Assembly: GCA_015063125.1 (NCBI GenBank)
Contig: SUTB01000001.1
Location: forward strand, 310,001-374,000
Direction: 5' to 3'
Origin: Thermoplasmata archaeon
GTDB taxonomy: Archaea; Thermoplasmatota; Thermoplasmata; Methanomassiliicoccales; Methanomethylophilaceae
Length of the DNA stretch: 64,000 nucleotides
Numbering within the stretch: position 1 is the first letter of the stretch; each line of letters starts with the position of its first letter. Below are positions 53,044-62,421 of the stretch, in pieces. The notes below the pieces were generated by a model. It was given only the letters and a program-made list of their open reading frames with translations. It was not told the origin of the DNA and searched no databases. A program made the translations under genes and the position numbers.

Positions 53044-55791
53044 TCAGGGTTTCAATCTGCTGAGATATTCCTCTAGTTTCTCAGAGGATATGGATCCTTT
53101 TGCCTTTTTCTCTTCGAATTCGAAGACCATATAGTATTTGAAAGCAGAACCGGCGCATCTCTCCCATTCAGAACCGATCTTCATCTTCAGTTCCGTATCG
53201 GGGTTATCCAACTGCGATCCTTTGGCCTCAATCAAGACTGTCACGCCGGTCTTCGTCCTTACTATGAAATCTGGATAGTGGCCTATTGGACCGTTGAGTG
53301 AGAACTCATCCACGCCTCTTGAGACAACACGATGCCACCAAAGGACGTTATCGCATCTATCAATGACATGGAGGATCCTCTCTTCAAGTCCTGATACGCC
53401 CTGACAGCGCTCATACAGCGATTTGGCGTAAGATATGCTTGATTTTACACTATCATGCGGGTCTATCTTTAGCGGGAAAGTGTAGTAGCCGTCCTTGTTT
53501 TTCAAATCACATAGGATATCCGAAGACGTGCACTTCTCATCGAATTGTTTGACACGATAGTCTTTTGCTAGAGATTCGATCTTTTGTTTGATTTTTGCAG
53601 CAATCTCCTTCGGGTTCTTCCTTGCACTATTGAGCGTATCAAGGGACATATCCTCGATAAGCAAAGCTACATATCTCTTGATCTCAGAGGTCTCTATGTC
53701 GTCCATACGGTTAAGGAGGGTGATTATCTCTGAGGTGAATTTCTGTACTTCTGCATCGTCCTTGGATTCGACTTCTCTGAACCTGTTGCGCTGCTGTTCC
53801 ATCTCTTCTTTTGAAAGGACAGAATACTTCAAGACCTCGTCTCCGCCACGCAGTTCCCATTTTCCGGCGTTGATATCTGTCAAAGAGTAGTTTATCTGTC
53901 TGTCCATCTTGGATAGTTTGAAGCCTTCTGTCAGAGCCTTATCTGACAGGACTGCTACATAATCTCCGAATAATGATGAGGAACCGCGATACATGAATTT
54001 CGGGATCTTAATCGTCTTGGCATCCTCTTCAAATTCAGATTTCATCTTGGCCTTTCTGCTGTATTCCGTAAAATCGCCCCCTTCCTCGTCGTCATCGCCC
54101 TCATGTTCCTCGTTATACTCCCCACCAAGTTTCCTGGCTTCATCAGGATCTATTTTGGAACCGGATTCTCCTTGATCATGACCGCCAGATTTTCCAGAAT
54201 CAGAGGTGACCTGATTTGTTCCACTCCCTGACGTATCTTCTGGAGCTAGTCCGGGAGTTGTGCCCTGCCCGTTTCCATTAAGACCTGCTACAACAGTTGG
54301 GTCGAAATAATCTCCTTCCGTATCTCCGGATTCTTCACCACCTTTATCGTTACCGTTCTCCTGTTTATCGATAGCGCTTTGATCTCCCTCAGAGCCCTCG
54401 TCACCCCCACCCGTGTAATCGTCAAGCGTGGGGGTCGAACCTACGCGATAGTCTTTTTCGGTGAATCCAGCGTCTTTGAGTCCCGTAGAGACACCTTGCA
54501 ATGTTTCATGGAATACCTTTGAAGAGGTGATGATGTATGACATGTTCAGAATCGGATCCTCGAATCTTGCGGCCCCAGGTTGTCTTAGAACACGTCCGAC
54601 TATCTGTTCTACTTCGGTTTCTGACGACCTTCTCGCTATTGAAGCAAGAATGTATGCAAACGGACAATCCCACCCCTCTTTGAGAGCATTAACCGTGATG
54701 ATGTAACGAATCTGGCAATCCTTATCTTTAAGATCTATGCCCTTCAATTCATCTTTAGTGGATACTTTGATGGCAATCTGATCCTCTGGTATGCCTGATT
54801 TAACTAGAAGGGACTTTATACTCTCAAAAGTGACCGACTCCTCATCATTCTTAGGTTGGGCCTGAATCAATGCGATTGGACGGACATATCTTCCGGACTT
54901 CTTGTATTCCAATTCAGCTGCCTTTTCCAGGGTATTGCGGTAATCCATTGTCGTGTATATGACGTGTTCAACATCTGGTCTACCGTAGACGATCATCGGA
55001 ATCTTGACCATGTTCTCCTTTTTCAGAGTCCCCGCTGTAACAATCGAGATGATATTGCTGTCCTTTTTCGGAGTAGCTGTCAATTCGAGAATGAATGAAG
55101 GGTTCATGGAAGACAACGCTTTCTTAGTTAAGCTGGAGCCTGCATTGTGACTCTCGTCAAGAACGATTACTGGCGAGAGGGCATTTATCACGCCCATCAA
55201 AGATGGAGGTATGCCAAGCTCTTCATCCTGGCCTTTGGTAAAGTCCATGAATGTTCCAAGGGCTCCGTTCTGACGATACATCCTCCTGTTGTCGGGATTC
55301 GATGTTCTCATGGAACTGTAGCTCAAAACACAGATCGAGAGCTGGTCCTGTAAAACCTGGGGGTTGAAGTTCTGACCGTTGAGCAGTTCTTCGATGTCAT
55401 AGACAGTAACACGTCCTGAGAAGTCTGCATTGAGTCTCTGACGATACGGGTGGTCCGGATTCTTTAGAGCATCCTTGGTCTGTTGCAATATGGCGGAAGA
55501 TGGTACTAACCATATCACCAGTTTGTTATCACGAGGCATTCCAGAGAATATGGTTTTCAAGGCCGCACAAGCAATGAAGGTTTTTCCTCCACCTGTAGGG
55601 ACCTTTAGACATACATCTGGAGTTCCTTCAAAAGTGCGCCTGTATGCACGAACTCCATCTTTCCCGATGTTGTAGCCCTTCGAGTCCCATAGCTGATCGT
55701 AGGCTTTCGAACAGTCCTTTGTGTCAGAAAGGGCTTCGATATAATTCGAAACATCTTCAAGCACAGTTTTCTGATAATTCTTCAATTCCAT
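53044..55791 (-). CDS. res: Type III restriction enzyme, Res subunit
   Basis: ATP-dependent restriction subunit of 915 residues. SF2 motifs: PTGGGKT at 65-71, VIVLDESHNAG near 212 and VEQIVGRVLRQPG near 400. Between about residues 455 and 575 lies a Gly/Asp/Glu/Ser-rich low-complexity linker. The C-terminal endonuclease has PDFIVRTKTGVTVLIEAKGS, the PD-(D/E)xK motif. Together with Mod it cuts DNA that has two unmethylated head-to-head sites. The ATG lies 2 bp past the Mod stop. The long linker is unusual, as the motor and nuclease are normally joined by a shorter spacer. Confidence 0.92.
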   Translation of the reverse strand: MELKNYQKTVLEDVSNYIEALSDTKDCSKAYDQLWDSKGYNIGKDGVRAYRRTFEGTPDVCLKVPTGGGKTFIACAALKTIFSGMPRDNKLVIWLVPSSAILQQTKDALKNPDHPYRQRLNADFSGRVTVYDIEELLNGQNFNPQVLQDQLSICVLSYSSMRTSNPDNRRMYRQNGALGTFMDFTKGQDEELGIPPSLMGVINALSPVIVLDESHNAGSSLTKKALSSMNPSFILELTATPKKDSNIISIVTAGTLKKENMVKIPMIVYGRPDVEHVIYTTMDYRNTLEKAAELEYKKSGRYVRPIALIQAQPKNDEESVTFESIKSLLVKSGIPEDQIAIKVSTKDELKGIDLKDKDCQIRYIITVNALKEGWDCPFAYILASIARRSSETEVEQIVGRVLRQPGAARFEDPILNMSYIITSSKVFHETLQGVSTGLKDAGFTEKDYRVGSTPTLDDYTGGGDEGSEGDQSAIDKQENGNDKGGEESGDTEGDYFDPTVVAGLNGNGQGTTPGLAPEDTSGSGTNQVTSDSGKSGGHDQGESGSKIDPDEARKLGGEYNEEHEGDDDEEGGDFTEYSRKAKMKSEFEEDAKTIKIPKFMYRGSSSLFGDYVAVLSDKALTEGFKLSKMDRQINYSLTDINAGKWELRGGDEVLKYSVLSKEEMEQQRNRFREVESKDDAEVQKFTSEIITLLNRMDDIETSEIKRYVALLIEDMSLDTLNSARKNPKEIAAKIKQKIESLAKDYRVKQFDEKCTSSDILCDLKNKDGYYTFPLKIDPHDSVKSSISYAKSLYERCQGVSGLEERILHVIDRCDNVLWWHRVVSRGVDEFSLNGPIGHYPDFIVRTKTGVTVLIEAKGSQLDNPDTELKMKIGSEWERCAGSAFKYYMVFEFEEKKAKGSISSEKLEEYLSRLKP

Positions 55792-55793
55792 GT

Positions 55794-57524
55794 TTAGAAC
55801 CTCCCCAGGTCGCGTGGTATTTTCTTGAAAATGATGTTGTTTTTCTTAAGATAATCATCAGGCAGATAGCAAACATCCGCATAGATGACATAGCTGTCAA
55901 AACCGCCTTTGATTGTTTTGAGCAATTCGTTGTTTAAGGCCACAGATTTCTCTTTTTCATAACAGAAATAGTATGCTACCGAATCCTTGCTGCCAAGATA
56001 GTATTTTGAGTCGCACACGGGCGCATATGCCGATTTGGTCTCGGTGTAGAATACAAACTGGCGGATCGATTCCTCATCCACCTCTTCATTGATGAGGTCA
56101 TTCTTCAACAGCTCGCAACCGATTTCATAGAATGTAAACGAAGAGGGGATTCCTTCGTTTTGCTCATACCCTTCGATGACTGTCTTGATTCTTTTTGCAG
56201 TTATGGTCTCAGCATAATCCAACATCTCCACACAGATGTAACGTCTGTTTCCACCATCTTCGGAGTTTAGTTTCATTACAGCATGTGCTGTTGTCCCTGA
56301 GCCCGCAAAGGAGTCAAGGACGATTGAGTCTTTATCGGTTGCGATCTTCAGTATTTGTGTGATAAGACGTACAGGCTTGGGAGTATCAAATACATTAGAT
56401 CCCAGAATTGCATTGATTTCTTTCTTTGATTCGTCTGTATGCCCGACATCCTGATACAACCATAGATTTGTGGGAAGCCTACCCGATACATCAGTTAAAT
56501 GTTTTTTACGACGGATGCCCCCACAGCCACCATTTGTAAAATATAGAGTTGGCCAGACCCCTTCGTTATACCTTTTCAAAAATAAAGCTCTAGATTCTTC
56601 AACCGGTAGTGCTAAAACAAGGGCCTCTACATCTCTTCTCACTTCATCAGTAGAAATACCACAGACCTTTGCACGCTCAGAGTAATCGTGAATATCTTCA
56701 AACTTGTAAGGGCACCACTGATTCATTATTTCTAGAACTTTTTTCTGATCAAGTCTCCAATGAGAACCTCCATAGGGGTAAATCATTGTGCCTGTGAAGG
56801 GGTGTTGAACACCATACACCATACCTTGGTGGTCAGCTGAACCTGGAGCAAAAGCATCACCACTAGTCCAAAGGTCGGGGTCTTTATCTGGAGACTTATA
56901 GCCTTTGTTCATTTCATCAGTACGTGGTAGCTTTTTTGGACTCCAGAATCCTTTAGAATAAACCAAAATATGTTCGACTTCTACCGCAATACCCTTAGAA
57001 TCGTTACGAGGAGAATATGTACGCTGCCACGATATGTTGGAAACGAATTTATTCTGTCCAAAGATCTCATCGCAAATGCTCTTCAGATTGTAAAGCTCGT
57101 TATCATCTATGCTTATGAAAATGACTCCTTTTTCCGAAAGAAGCTTCTGAAGAAGCTTAAGACGAGGATACATCATGCATAACCACTTATCATGGCGTGA
57201 CAGATCCTCTCCATCCTTCCCCACAACTTGACCCAACCATTTGAGTATCTGTGGATCGTTTACATTGTCGTTGTAAACCCATTTCTCATTGCCGGTATTG
57301 TATGGGGGATCGATGTAGATACAATCAATTTTGCCCTCATATTTCGGTAGCAATGATTTGAGGACATACAGATTGTCTCCATGGATGACCATGTTTTCTG
57401 AGCTGTTATCTTCCTCATGCTGGCCGGCAGAATCAAAACTGTATTTGCGATTGAGGACGCAATAGGGGACGTCCTTGTGATGGTTGATGATCCTTTCCCT
57501 TCCGATCCAGTTCAAAGTAGGCAT
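55794..57524 (-). CDS. mod: Type III DNA methyltransferase, Mod subunit 1
   Basis: N6-adenine or N4-cytosine methyltransferase of the beta class, 576 residues: catalytic DPPY (IDPPYNTG) at 72-75 before the AdoMet loop FAGSGTTAH near residue 405. The central part, about residues 165-370, is the target-recognition domain. The N-terminal 110 and C-terminal ~150 residues are closely similar to those of the neighbouring Mod, but the centre differs and is longer. It lies between the other mod gene (no gap) and res (2 bp). It should give both methylation and specificity for Res. Confidence 0.93.
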   Translation of the reverse strand: MPTLNWIGRERIINHHKDVPYCVLNRKYSFDSAGQHEEDNSSENMVIHGDNLYVLKSLLPKYEGKIDCIYIDPPYNTGNEKWVYNDNVNDPQILKWLGQVVGKDGEDLSRHDKWLCMMYPRLKLLQKLLSEKGVIFISIDDNELYNLKSICDEIFGQNKFVSNISWQRTYSPRNDSKGIAVEVEHILVYSKGFWSPKKLPRTDEMNKGYKSPDKDPDLWTSGDAFAPGSADHQGMVYGVQHPFTGTMIYPYGGSHWRLDQKKVLEIMNQWCPYKFEDIHDYSERAKVCGISTDEVRRDVEALVLALPVEESRALFLKRYNEGVWPTLYFTNGGCGGIRRKKHLTDVSGRLPTNLWLYQDVGHTDESKKEINAILGSNVFDTPKPVRLITQILKIATDKDSIVLDSFAGSGTTAHAVMKLNSEDGGNRRYICVEMLDYAETITAKRIKTVIEGYEQNEGIPSSFTFYEIGCELLKNDLINEEVDEESIRQFVFYTETKSAYAPVCDSKYYLGSKDSVAYYFCYEKEKSVALNNELLKTIKGGFDSYVIYADVCYLPDDYLKKNNIIFKKIPRDLGRF

Positions 57525-59105
57525 TCAGAACCTCCTGAGGTCGCGCGGGATTTTTTTGAATACTATGTTGTGCTCCTTCAAGTAAGCGTCAGGAATGTAA
57601 CAGACGTCTGCATAGACGACATAGCTATCAAAACCTGGTTTCAGTAAGTTCAAAAGGCCATCATTTAACGAAACTGTCCTGTCCTTTTCGTAGCAGAAGT
57701 AGTATGCTGTTGATTCAGCACTGCCCAGGTAATACTGTTCACTTTTGCAAGGAGAATAGGCTGCGCCTGTTTCAGAATAAAAAACATATTGGCGTATTAA
57801 TTCGGCGTCAATTTTTTCGTTAATTAAACCATCAATTAGAATTGGTTGACCTAATTCATAATACGAAAACGCACCCATGGACAATCCCTCTACATCATCA
57901 TATCCATTTATGACGCGTTTAACACGCTCTGCGGTGACCGTTTCTGCATAATCCATCATTTCAATACAGATGAATTTTCTATCGCCGCCGTCGAGGGCAT
58001 TCTGTTTAAGAACTGCATGAGCTGTTGTTCCAGAGCCTGCGTATGAATCCATAACTATCGATTCGGGACCGGTTGCGATGTGTATGATGCGCTCTATTAA
58101 CGTAGAAGGCTTGGGCGTAATATTGTGAACTTGTCTTCCAAGTATCTTCATAATTTCTTTTTTTGCGGCATCTGTATGGCCAACTTCATCCTGAGGCCAC
58201 CATGTCCAGGGCACAATTCCATCCACTTCTGATAGATATCTTATCAGATTTGGTTGGCTGTTATTATTTTTTCCAAAGTAGATCCTGCCCTCAGATAGTA
58301 GCTGTTTGTACGTATCTTCCATTATGCTCCAGCACCTTCCCTCAGGAGGATAGTGCACCTTTCCTCCAGGGGCCGTTATGGGGTAGAATTGGTCTTTTGT
58401 AGCATGTCCTGCTTGTGCTGTGAGTGGGACAGGCCTCCAACGTCCCCTAGGGTCGTTATTGGGGTTCTTGTAAACTTTAGCCTGTTCTTCTGTCATCTCG
58501 ACGAGGTTTCTGACCTCTTTAAAAATAGTTTTATTCTTAACGTAAACCAAAATATAGTCATGTGCATCTCCGATGCATTCTCTGTTTTCACGTGAATAGC
58601 GTTTTTGCCATACAATTGTACAAAGAAAATGAGTGGAACCGAATATTTCATCACATATTTGCTTAAGATTAGAATACTCGTAATCGTCAATTGATATGAA
58701 GATCGCGCCACGTTGAGAAAGAAATTGTGAAAGAAGCTTCAGACGAGGATACATCATACAAAGCCATTTATCGTCTCTTGTAAAGTCCTCTTCTGGTGTC
58801 CCAACAACCTGTCCAATCCACTTTTTGATTGTAGGATCGTTGACATTATCGTTGTAAATCCAGTTTTCTTCTCCAGTATTATAAGGCGGATCAATGTAGA
58901 TTAGGTCAATTTTGTCTTGGTATTGGGGAAGAAGTGCTTTCAATGCTGCAAGGTTATCCCCATGGATAATCATATTTTGTGAACTGTTATCATCTTCATG
59001 TTTGCCTCTTGAGTCGTAACTGTATTGTCTATCGAGAACGCAAAATGGGACGTCTTTGTGATGATTGACTATCTTCTCTTTCCCGATCCAATTAAGTGTG
59101 GGCAT
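57525..59105 (-). CDS. mod: Type III DNA methyltransferase, Mod subunit 2
   Basis: Second beta-class methyltransferase, 526 residues, directly abutting Mod 1. It shares the start MPTLNWIGKEKIVNHHKDVP, IDPPYNTGEENWIYND, SYAGSGTTAHAVLKQN and the end NIVFKKIPRDLRRF, but its target-recognition part is shorter and unrelated in sequence. AT-rich codon use in the middle (AAAAATAG-type runs) suggests that this domain was acquired separately. Two Mods with one Res would let the cell methylate, and perhaps restrict, at two sequences. Confidence 0.92.
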   Translation of the reverse strand: MPTLNWIGKEKIVNHHKDVPFCVLDRQYSYDSRGKHEDDNSSQNMIIHGDNLAALKALLPQYQDKIDLIYIDPPYNTGEENWIYNDNVNDPTIKKWIGQVVGTPEEDFTRDDKWLCMMYPRLKLLSQFLSQRGAIFISIDDYEYSNLKQICDEIFGSTHFLCTIVWQKRYSRENRECIGDAHDYILVYVKNKTIFKEVRNLVEMTEEQAKVYKNPNNDPRGRWRPVPLTAQAGHATKDQFYPITAPGGKVHYPPEGRCWSIMEDTYKQLLSEGRIYFGKNNNSQPNLIRYLSEVDGIVPWTWWPQDEVGHTDAAKKEIMKILGRQVHNITPKPSTLIERIIHIATGPESIVMDSYAGSGTTAHAVLKQNALDGGDRKFICIEMMDYAETVTAERVKRVINGYDDVEGLSMGAFSYYELGQPILIDGLINEKIDAELIRQYVFYSETGAAYSPCKSEQYYLGSAESTAYYFCYEKDRTVSLNDGLLNLLKPGFDSYVVYADVCYIPDAYLKEHNIVFKKIPRDLRRF

Positions 59106-59114
59106 TGATTCACC

Positions 59115-60041
59115 TCATGCATACTTGTTGAAGACCTTCTTGATCCTCACAGCCTTCTCCATCATCCAGTCGAACATCGATTCGAGAGATTCGGATTCAT
59201 CAACATCCTTTCTGATATCGCAGTAGGAGGCCTTTTTGTTCTCTTTGTAGTTCCATTCCATTTTAAATCCGAGATCTTTCTCGATATCTTCTTTGTGCTC
59301 CTCGAACCTCTTGAAGAGCTCCTTATCCTCATCGATCCACATCTGGGCCCCGATGGCTGTTATCGTGGCATCCTTGGAATATACATTGAGGGGGATGTCG
59401 AAGCCCTTGCAGCCCTTCATCATGGTCATCCAGTGGCTCCCGCTAGGTTTACGCCTATCTGTACCGGGGAATTCCTTCAGGAAGATCTTGTTGGTGCTGG
59501 TGTAGTCGATGAATCTGCTCCAGTAATCATATCTCATCTGCCTCCGGGGGCTGGTCTCGTTTTTGGTAGATTGAATGTACTCATTGGGCTTCTCGATGAT
59601 GGTGAATGTGGGTGCGGGTAACGAGTTACCAATCCTTATGACTTCGATTTGCACTAGGAAGAATCCCTTGTCAGTCATGTTATTGTTCAACCACTCAATC
59701 GCGGAAGCATGTTCTGAACGTGCATCCTCCACAACCCACACTATAATCGAAGCGTCCTTACCTGCCGCATATGTGATGATCTTCCCCAGATGGTCGTGGT
59801 CGCTCTTCTCGAACTGATTCTCGATAATGACTTTCCTGCCTGTATCGGCCTCCTCTCCGACGATGTCGGCCCTGAATCCCCCCACCTTGTCCTCACGGAT
59901 CTCGGTCTGTATGGTTCCTAATCCAAGGGTCTCGGACAGCAGTTCTATGTTCTCCTCGCTGAACAGCCAATCGGAGAATTCGTTCTCGTTGGGCCAGATA
60001 TCCCTAATCTTGCAGTGTGAAATGCGCCCCAGCTCCTTCAT
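59115..60041 (-). CDS. DUF4268-like nuclease-fold protein of the RM locus
   Basis: About 308 residues. The N-terminal half resembles a PD-(D/E)xK-type fold: GFRADIVGEEADTGRKVIIENQFEKSDHDHLGKIITYAAG, with D and E...Q in place of E-x-K. The C-terminal half (RMRYDYWSRFIDY, then GSHWMTMM and IGAQMWIDEDKELFKRFEEHKEDIE) matches the DUF4268 pattern. Such proteins often lie with restriction systems. The ORF opens at 60095, but the ATG at 60041 (MKELGRISHCKIRDIWPNE) is the natural start, with GGGAT upstream. It is the first gene of the type III RM operon, 9 bp before Mod 2. Confidence 0.8.
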   Translation of the reverse strand: MKELGRISHCKIRDIWPNENEFSDWLFSEENIELLSETLGLGTIQTEIREDKVGGFRADIVGEEADTGRKVIIENQFEKSDHDHLGKIITYAAGKDASIIVWVVEDARSEHASAIEWLNNNMTDKGFFLVQIEVIRIGNSLPAPTFTIIEKPNEYIQSTKNETSPRRQMRYDYWSRFIDYTSTNKIFLKEFPGTDRRKPSGSHWMTMMKGCKGFDIPLNVYSKDATITAIGAQMWIDEDKELFKRFEEHKEDIEKDLGFKMEWNYKENKKASYCDIRKDVDESESLESMFDWMMEKAVRIKKVFNKYA

Positions 60042-60177
60042 GATTATCCCAATCGTACCAGTAATCCCGTGCGGACTTTTTAATCTAACGAACAAAAGGG
60101 TACTATGATTTGCAACCTAGCTACTGTCCACAGGGGTCCATTGGAAGGTATTTACTGTAACAACTACATGCCCCAGC

Positions 60178-60777
60178 ATGGTCTACGCCGATTCTGAACA
60201 ACTGAAGAAACTAATTGCTGAGGACATCAAGAAATGTGATGACTTCCTGAATCAGGAGAAGGTCGATCCAGAATAGTTAAAGGACTTCATGGTCGGCATG
60301 TATTCAAAGTACTCCATACTAGGCTATGATGATACTCTCAAATACCGCTTGTTCTACAGTTTCTTAGATGATCCAAAACCAAAGCCTTTTCAAGATGTTA
60401 GATCGACCGTTATATTGTTCAAGGGATTCCTGCAGAGCAGTCAAGCTGTCGCCCATACGATGCTGTCTTCTAAGCTTGGCGATAAGAACGTGACCAACAC
60501 CTCCTTGACAGCGAATCTGAACAACAGCGTCGACATCGATATTTCGATAGATGCCCAGATCGAACAACTCATGGGCGACATAGAGAACAACGGATATCTG
60601 GATGATAAAACAAAGGCAGAGATCCTGGAAAATATTCAAGAGATTGGAGCAATTCTCAATTCTACCGATTCTAAGAGTGAGAAGTGGTCCAGACTCAGGG
60701 ACAAGGTTCTATGGGCAGCTAACCAGGGTGTGGAAATCGGGGCGGCCGTGCTGAAAATAATAACCAAAGTTATCTAA
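60178..60777 (+). CDS. Small helical protein with in-frame TAG codon
   Basis: A 199-residue frame with ATG at 60178, TAG at 60274-60276 (codon 33) and TAA at 60775-60777. Both sides are coding-like: MVYADSEQLKKLIAEDIKKCDDFLNQEKVDPE, then LKDFMVGMYSKYSILGYDD. A restart at ATG 60289 would lose the N-terminal helix. The middle holds NNSVDIDISIDAQIEQLMGDIENNGYLDDKTKAEIL and the end is an amphipathic or membrane-active helix (NQGVEIGAAVLKIITKVI). This layout recalls small effector proteins of defence loci. It is the second gene in this window with in-frame amber, possibly read as pyrrolysine. Confidence 0.7.
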
Positions 60778-60930
60778 ATACATCGATAACTTGGTCAGTT
60801 AGTTAATTGTATTGAATTATAACGACGAGATGAGGTTCAGCAGAATTCAGAATTCATTCTAAACATCCATTGGTAGCCTGCGAGGGCAGATAGATGATGA
60901 GGTCATAATATGGGAATAGTAGGTAGTGAA

Positions 60931-60957
60931 TAGGTCGACCTACCCCTTATATTTAAA
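60931..60957 (+). promoter_or_regulatory. Palindrome and TATA box before the 165-residue gene
   Basis: Perfect palindrome TAGGTCGACCTA at 60931-60942, 3 bp before the TATA-like CTTATATTTAAAAC (60946-60959), with the ATG at 60978 about 25 nt on. A candidate operator for the CARF-type regulator encoded just downstream. Confidence 0.5.
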
Positions 60958-60977
60958 ACTCCTATTTTCATAGAGCG

Positions 60978-61475
60978 ATGGATGAGTTCATCGCTACAAC
61001 CAAGCAGCTGAAGAGGGGCGGCCACACCAAGATCCTTTACATGACCGACGAGTCCAAAGCGTTCGGTCTCGACGAGGATGATGAGATTTTCTGCGTGTTC
61101 ACAACGGTCAGGAACAAGGAGTTCATCCTCTCCAGATTGTACAACACCGACCGCAACATGTTCTTCGTAATCGCCTGCATCATCGACGGTAGGCTCAGGT
61201 TCCACATCGAGAAGGCAATATCGGAATACCAGATATCCTCCGATAACAAGGATGTCATCGCCATACTCGGCCCCGTCGATACATGCGACGATGCACACGA
61301 TCTCATGCTGTATCTGGAATCCACCGACTGCGATCCCACCGAGACGTCCCTCAAGCTGAAGTTCAGGGACTTCAGGGAATCCAGGAGGTCCCGATATGGG
61401 GAAGAAGTACAAGGCGATGATAGCATGCGTGACCGTCGATATCAAGACAGTCACGGAGCCCATAAGATTCTATAA
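60978..61475 (+). CDS. Hypothetical protein overlapping a CARF-type regulator gene
   Basis: A 165-residue protein of mixed alpha/beta type (ILYMTDESKAFGLDEDDEIFCVFTTVRNKEF, then MFFVIACIIDGRLRFHIEKAI). The family is not recognised. Its last 27 codons overlap the start of the next gene in another frame, and that part (RYGEEVQGDDSMRDRRYQDSHG) looks like shifted sequence of the neighbour. A natural end near 61400 may have been lost by a frameshift. It has its own promoter and probably works with the downstream regulator. Confidence 0.65.
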   Translation: MDEFIATTKQLKRGGHTKILYMTDESKAFGLDEDDEIFCVFTTVRNKEFILSRLYNTDRNMFFVIACIIDGRLRFHIEKAISEYQISSDNKDVIAILGPVDTCDDAHDLMLYLESTDCDPTETSLKLKFRDFRESRRSRYGEEVQGDDSMRDRRYQDSHGAHKIL

Positions 61476-62250
61476 GCCCGACGAGGTCCATCTCTGTTAC
61501 CCTCAGGACTCCCCCTCACCGGTTCTCTGCAAGCTGTGCAGGGACCATCACGACCAAGTTATCAAGGAGATCGCCGAGTTCGATCCGCAGATAAAGGTCG
61601 TAGAGCACAACACCAGCGACATTTACAGCTTCAGGGAGATGGCGCACCGTCTGGGGCAGATCAACCAATCCATTCTGAATGAGCATCCCGATGCCATAGT
61701 ATATGCGAACGTCTCCTCCGGGGCCCAGGAGTTCTCCGTTGCTCTCGGAGTCTTCGGATCCCTGCATCCGAACGTCGTGATGTTCAGGGTCATGCCGGTT
61801 CAGCAGCGTCTCAGCGAGGAGAAGATCGCCGAAGTGTTCTACGACGAGGACGGCATCGCCAGGGGCCTGTACAGCAAGGTTAGCAAGCCTGAGGAGCTCG
61901 TGAGGGTGCATGTCGAGGGACCGGACGAGGTGCTCGTCAGATCCCTCAGGATATACATCAGTGTCATCGACAGGGGAGGGAAACCGAGCAGCGCCACGCT
62001 GGTTCCGATACTCAAGAAGCATCATCTCTGGACACATGAGCTTGACTCGACCCGCGGTCTGACGGATGACTGGACGAAGGAGAAGATGTACTTCGACCGC
62101 CACTATCTAAAACCATGGGCGGAGCTCGGCTGGGTCGAGAAAGGGGCGAGGTTCTATACGCCGACCGAAGCGGGTAGGGATGTCATCCACATGTTCTACC
62201 GCGGAGGAGAGCATGAGCAACACCAAAAGACTATTTCCGAATCGAATTGA
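61396..62250 (+). CDS. CARF-type transcription regulator (DUF6293-like)
   Basis: A 284-residue two-domain protein: N-terminal Rossmann-like half (MIACVTVDIKTVTEPIRFYKPDEVHLCYP) with the ligand-loop-like motif VYANVSSGAQEFSVALGVF near residue 98, and a C-terminal winged-helix region (SATLVPILKKHHLW...KPWAELGWVEKGARFYTPTEAGRDVI). This is the layout of HFX_2341/DUF6293 regulators. It is the second such gene in the defence-like region (the other is at 52128-52748). Start ATG 61396; ATG 61417 is also possible. Ligand unknown. Confidence 0.75.
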   Translation: MGKKYKAMIACVTVDIKTVTEPIRFYKPDEVHLCYPQDSPSPVLCKLCRDHHDQVIKEIAEFDPQIKVVEHNTSDIYSFREMAHRLGQINQSILNEHPDAIVYANVSSGAQEFSVALGVFGSLHPNVVMFRVMPVQQRLSEEKIAEVFYDEDGIARGLYSKVSKPEELVRVHVEGPDEVLVRSLRIYISVIDRGGKPSSATLVPILKKHHLWTHELDSTRGLTDDWTKEKMYFDRHYLKPWAELGWVEKGARFYTPTEAGRDVIHMFYRGGEHEQHQKTISESN

Positions 62251-62421
62251 AACATTTAAATTCCTTATAAACTATCCTGTTTCAGGAAAGTTCAGCTGTA
62301 ATCTGCTTTCTGTCAGGGGCGTGTGCCTGCTGGTATCCCATCCCTATCCGGCATGCGCCCTACCAACTCGATTTATATCCAAAAGTCTATTCGCTAATCA
62401 ATATGCCGAGCAGAGGGGGAA

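Noticed and set aside
52128-62250. CRISPR array or cas genes near the CARF-type regulators
   Set aside because: No regularly spaced repeats were seen and no Cas motifs were recognised in the neighbouring genes.
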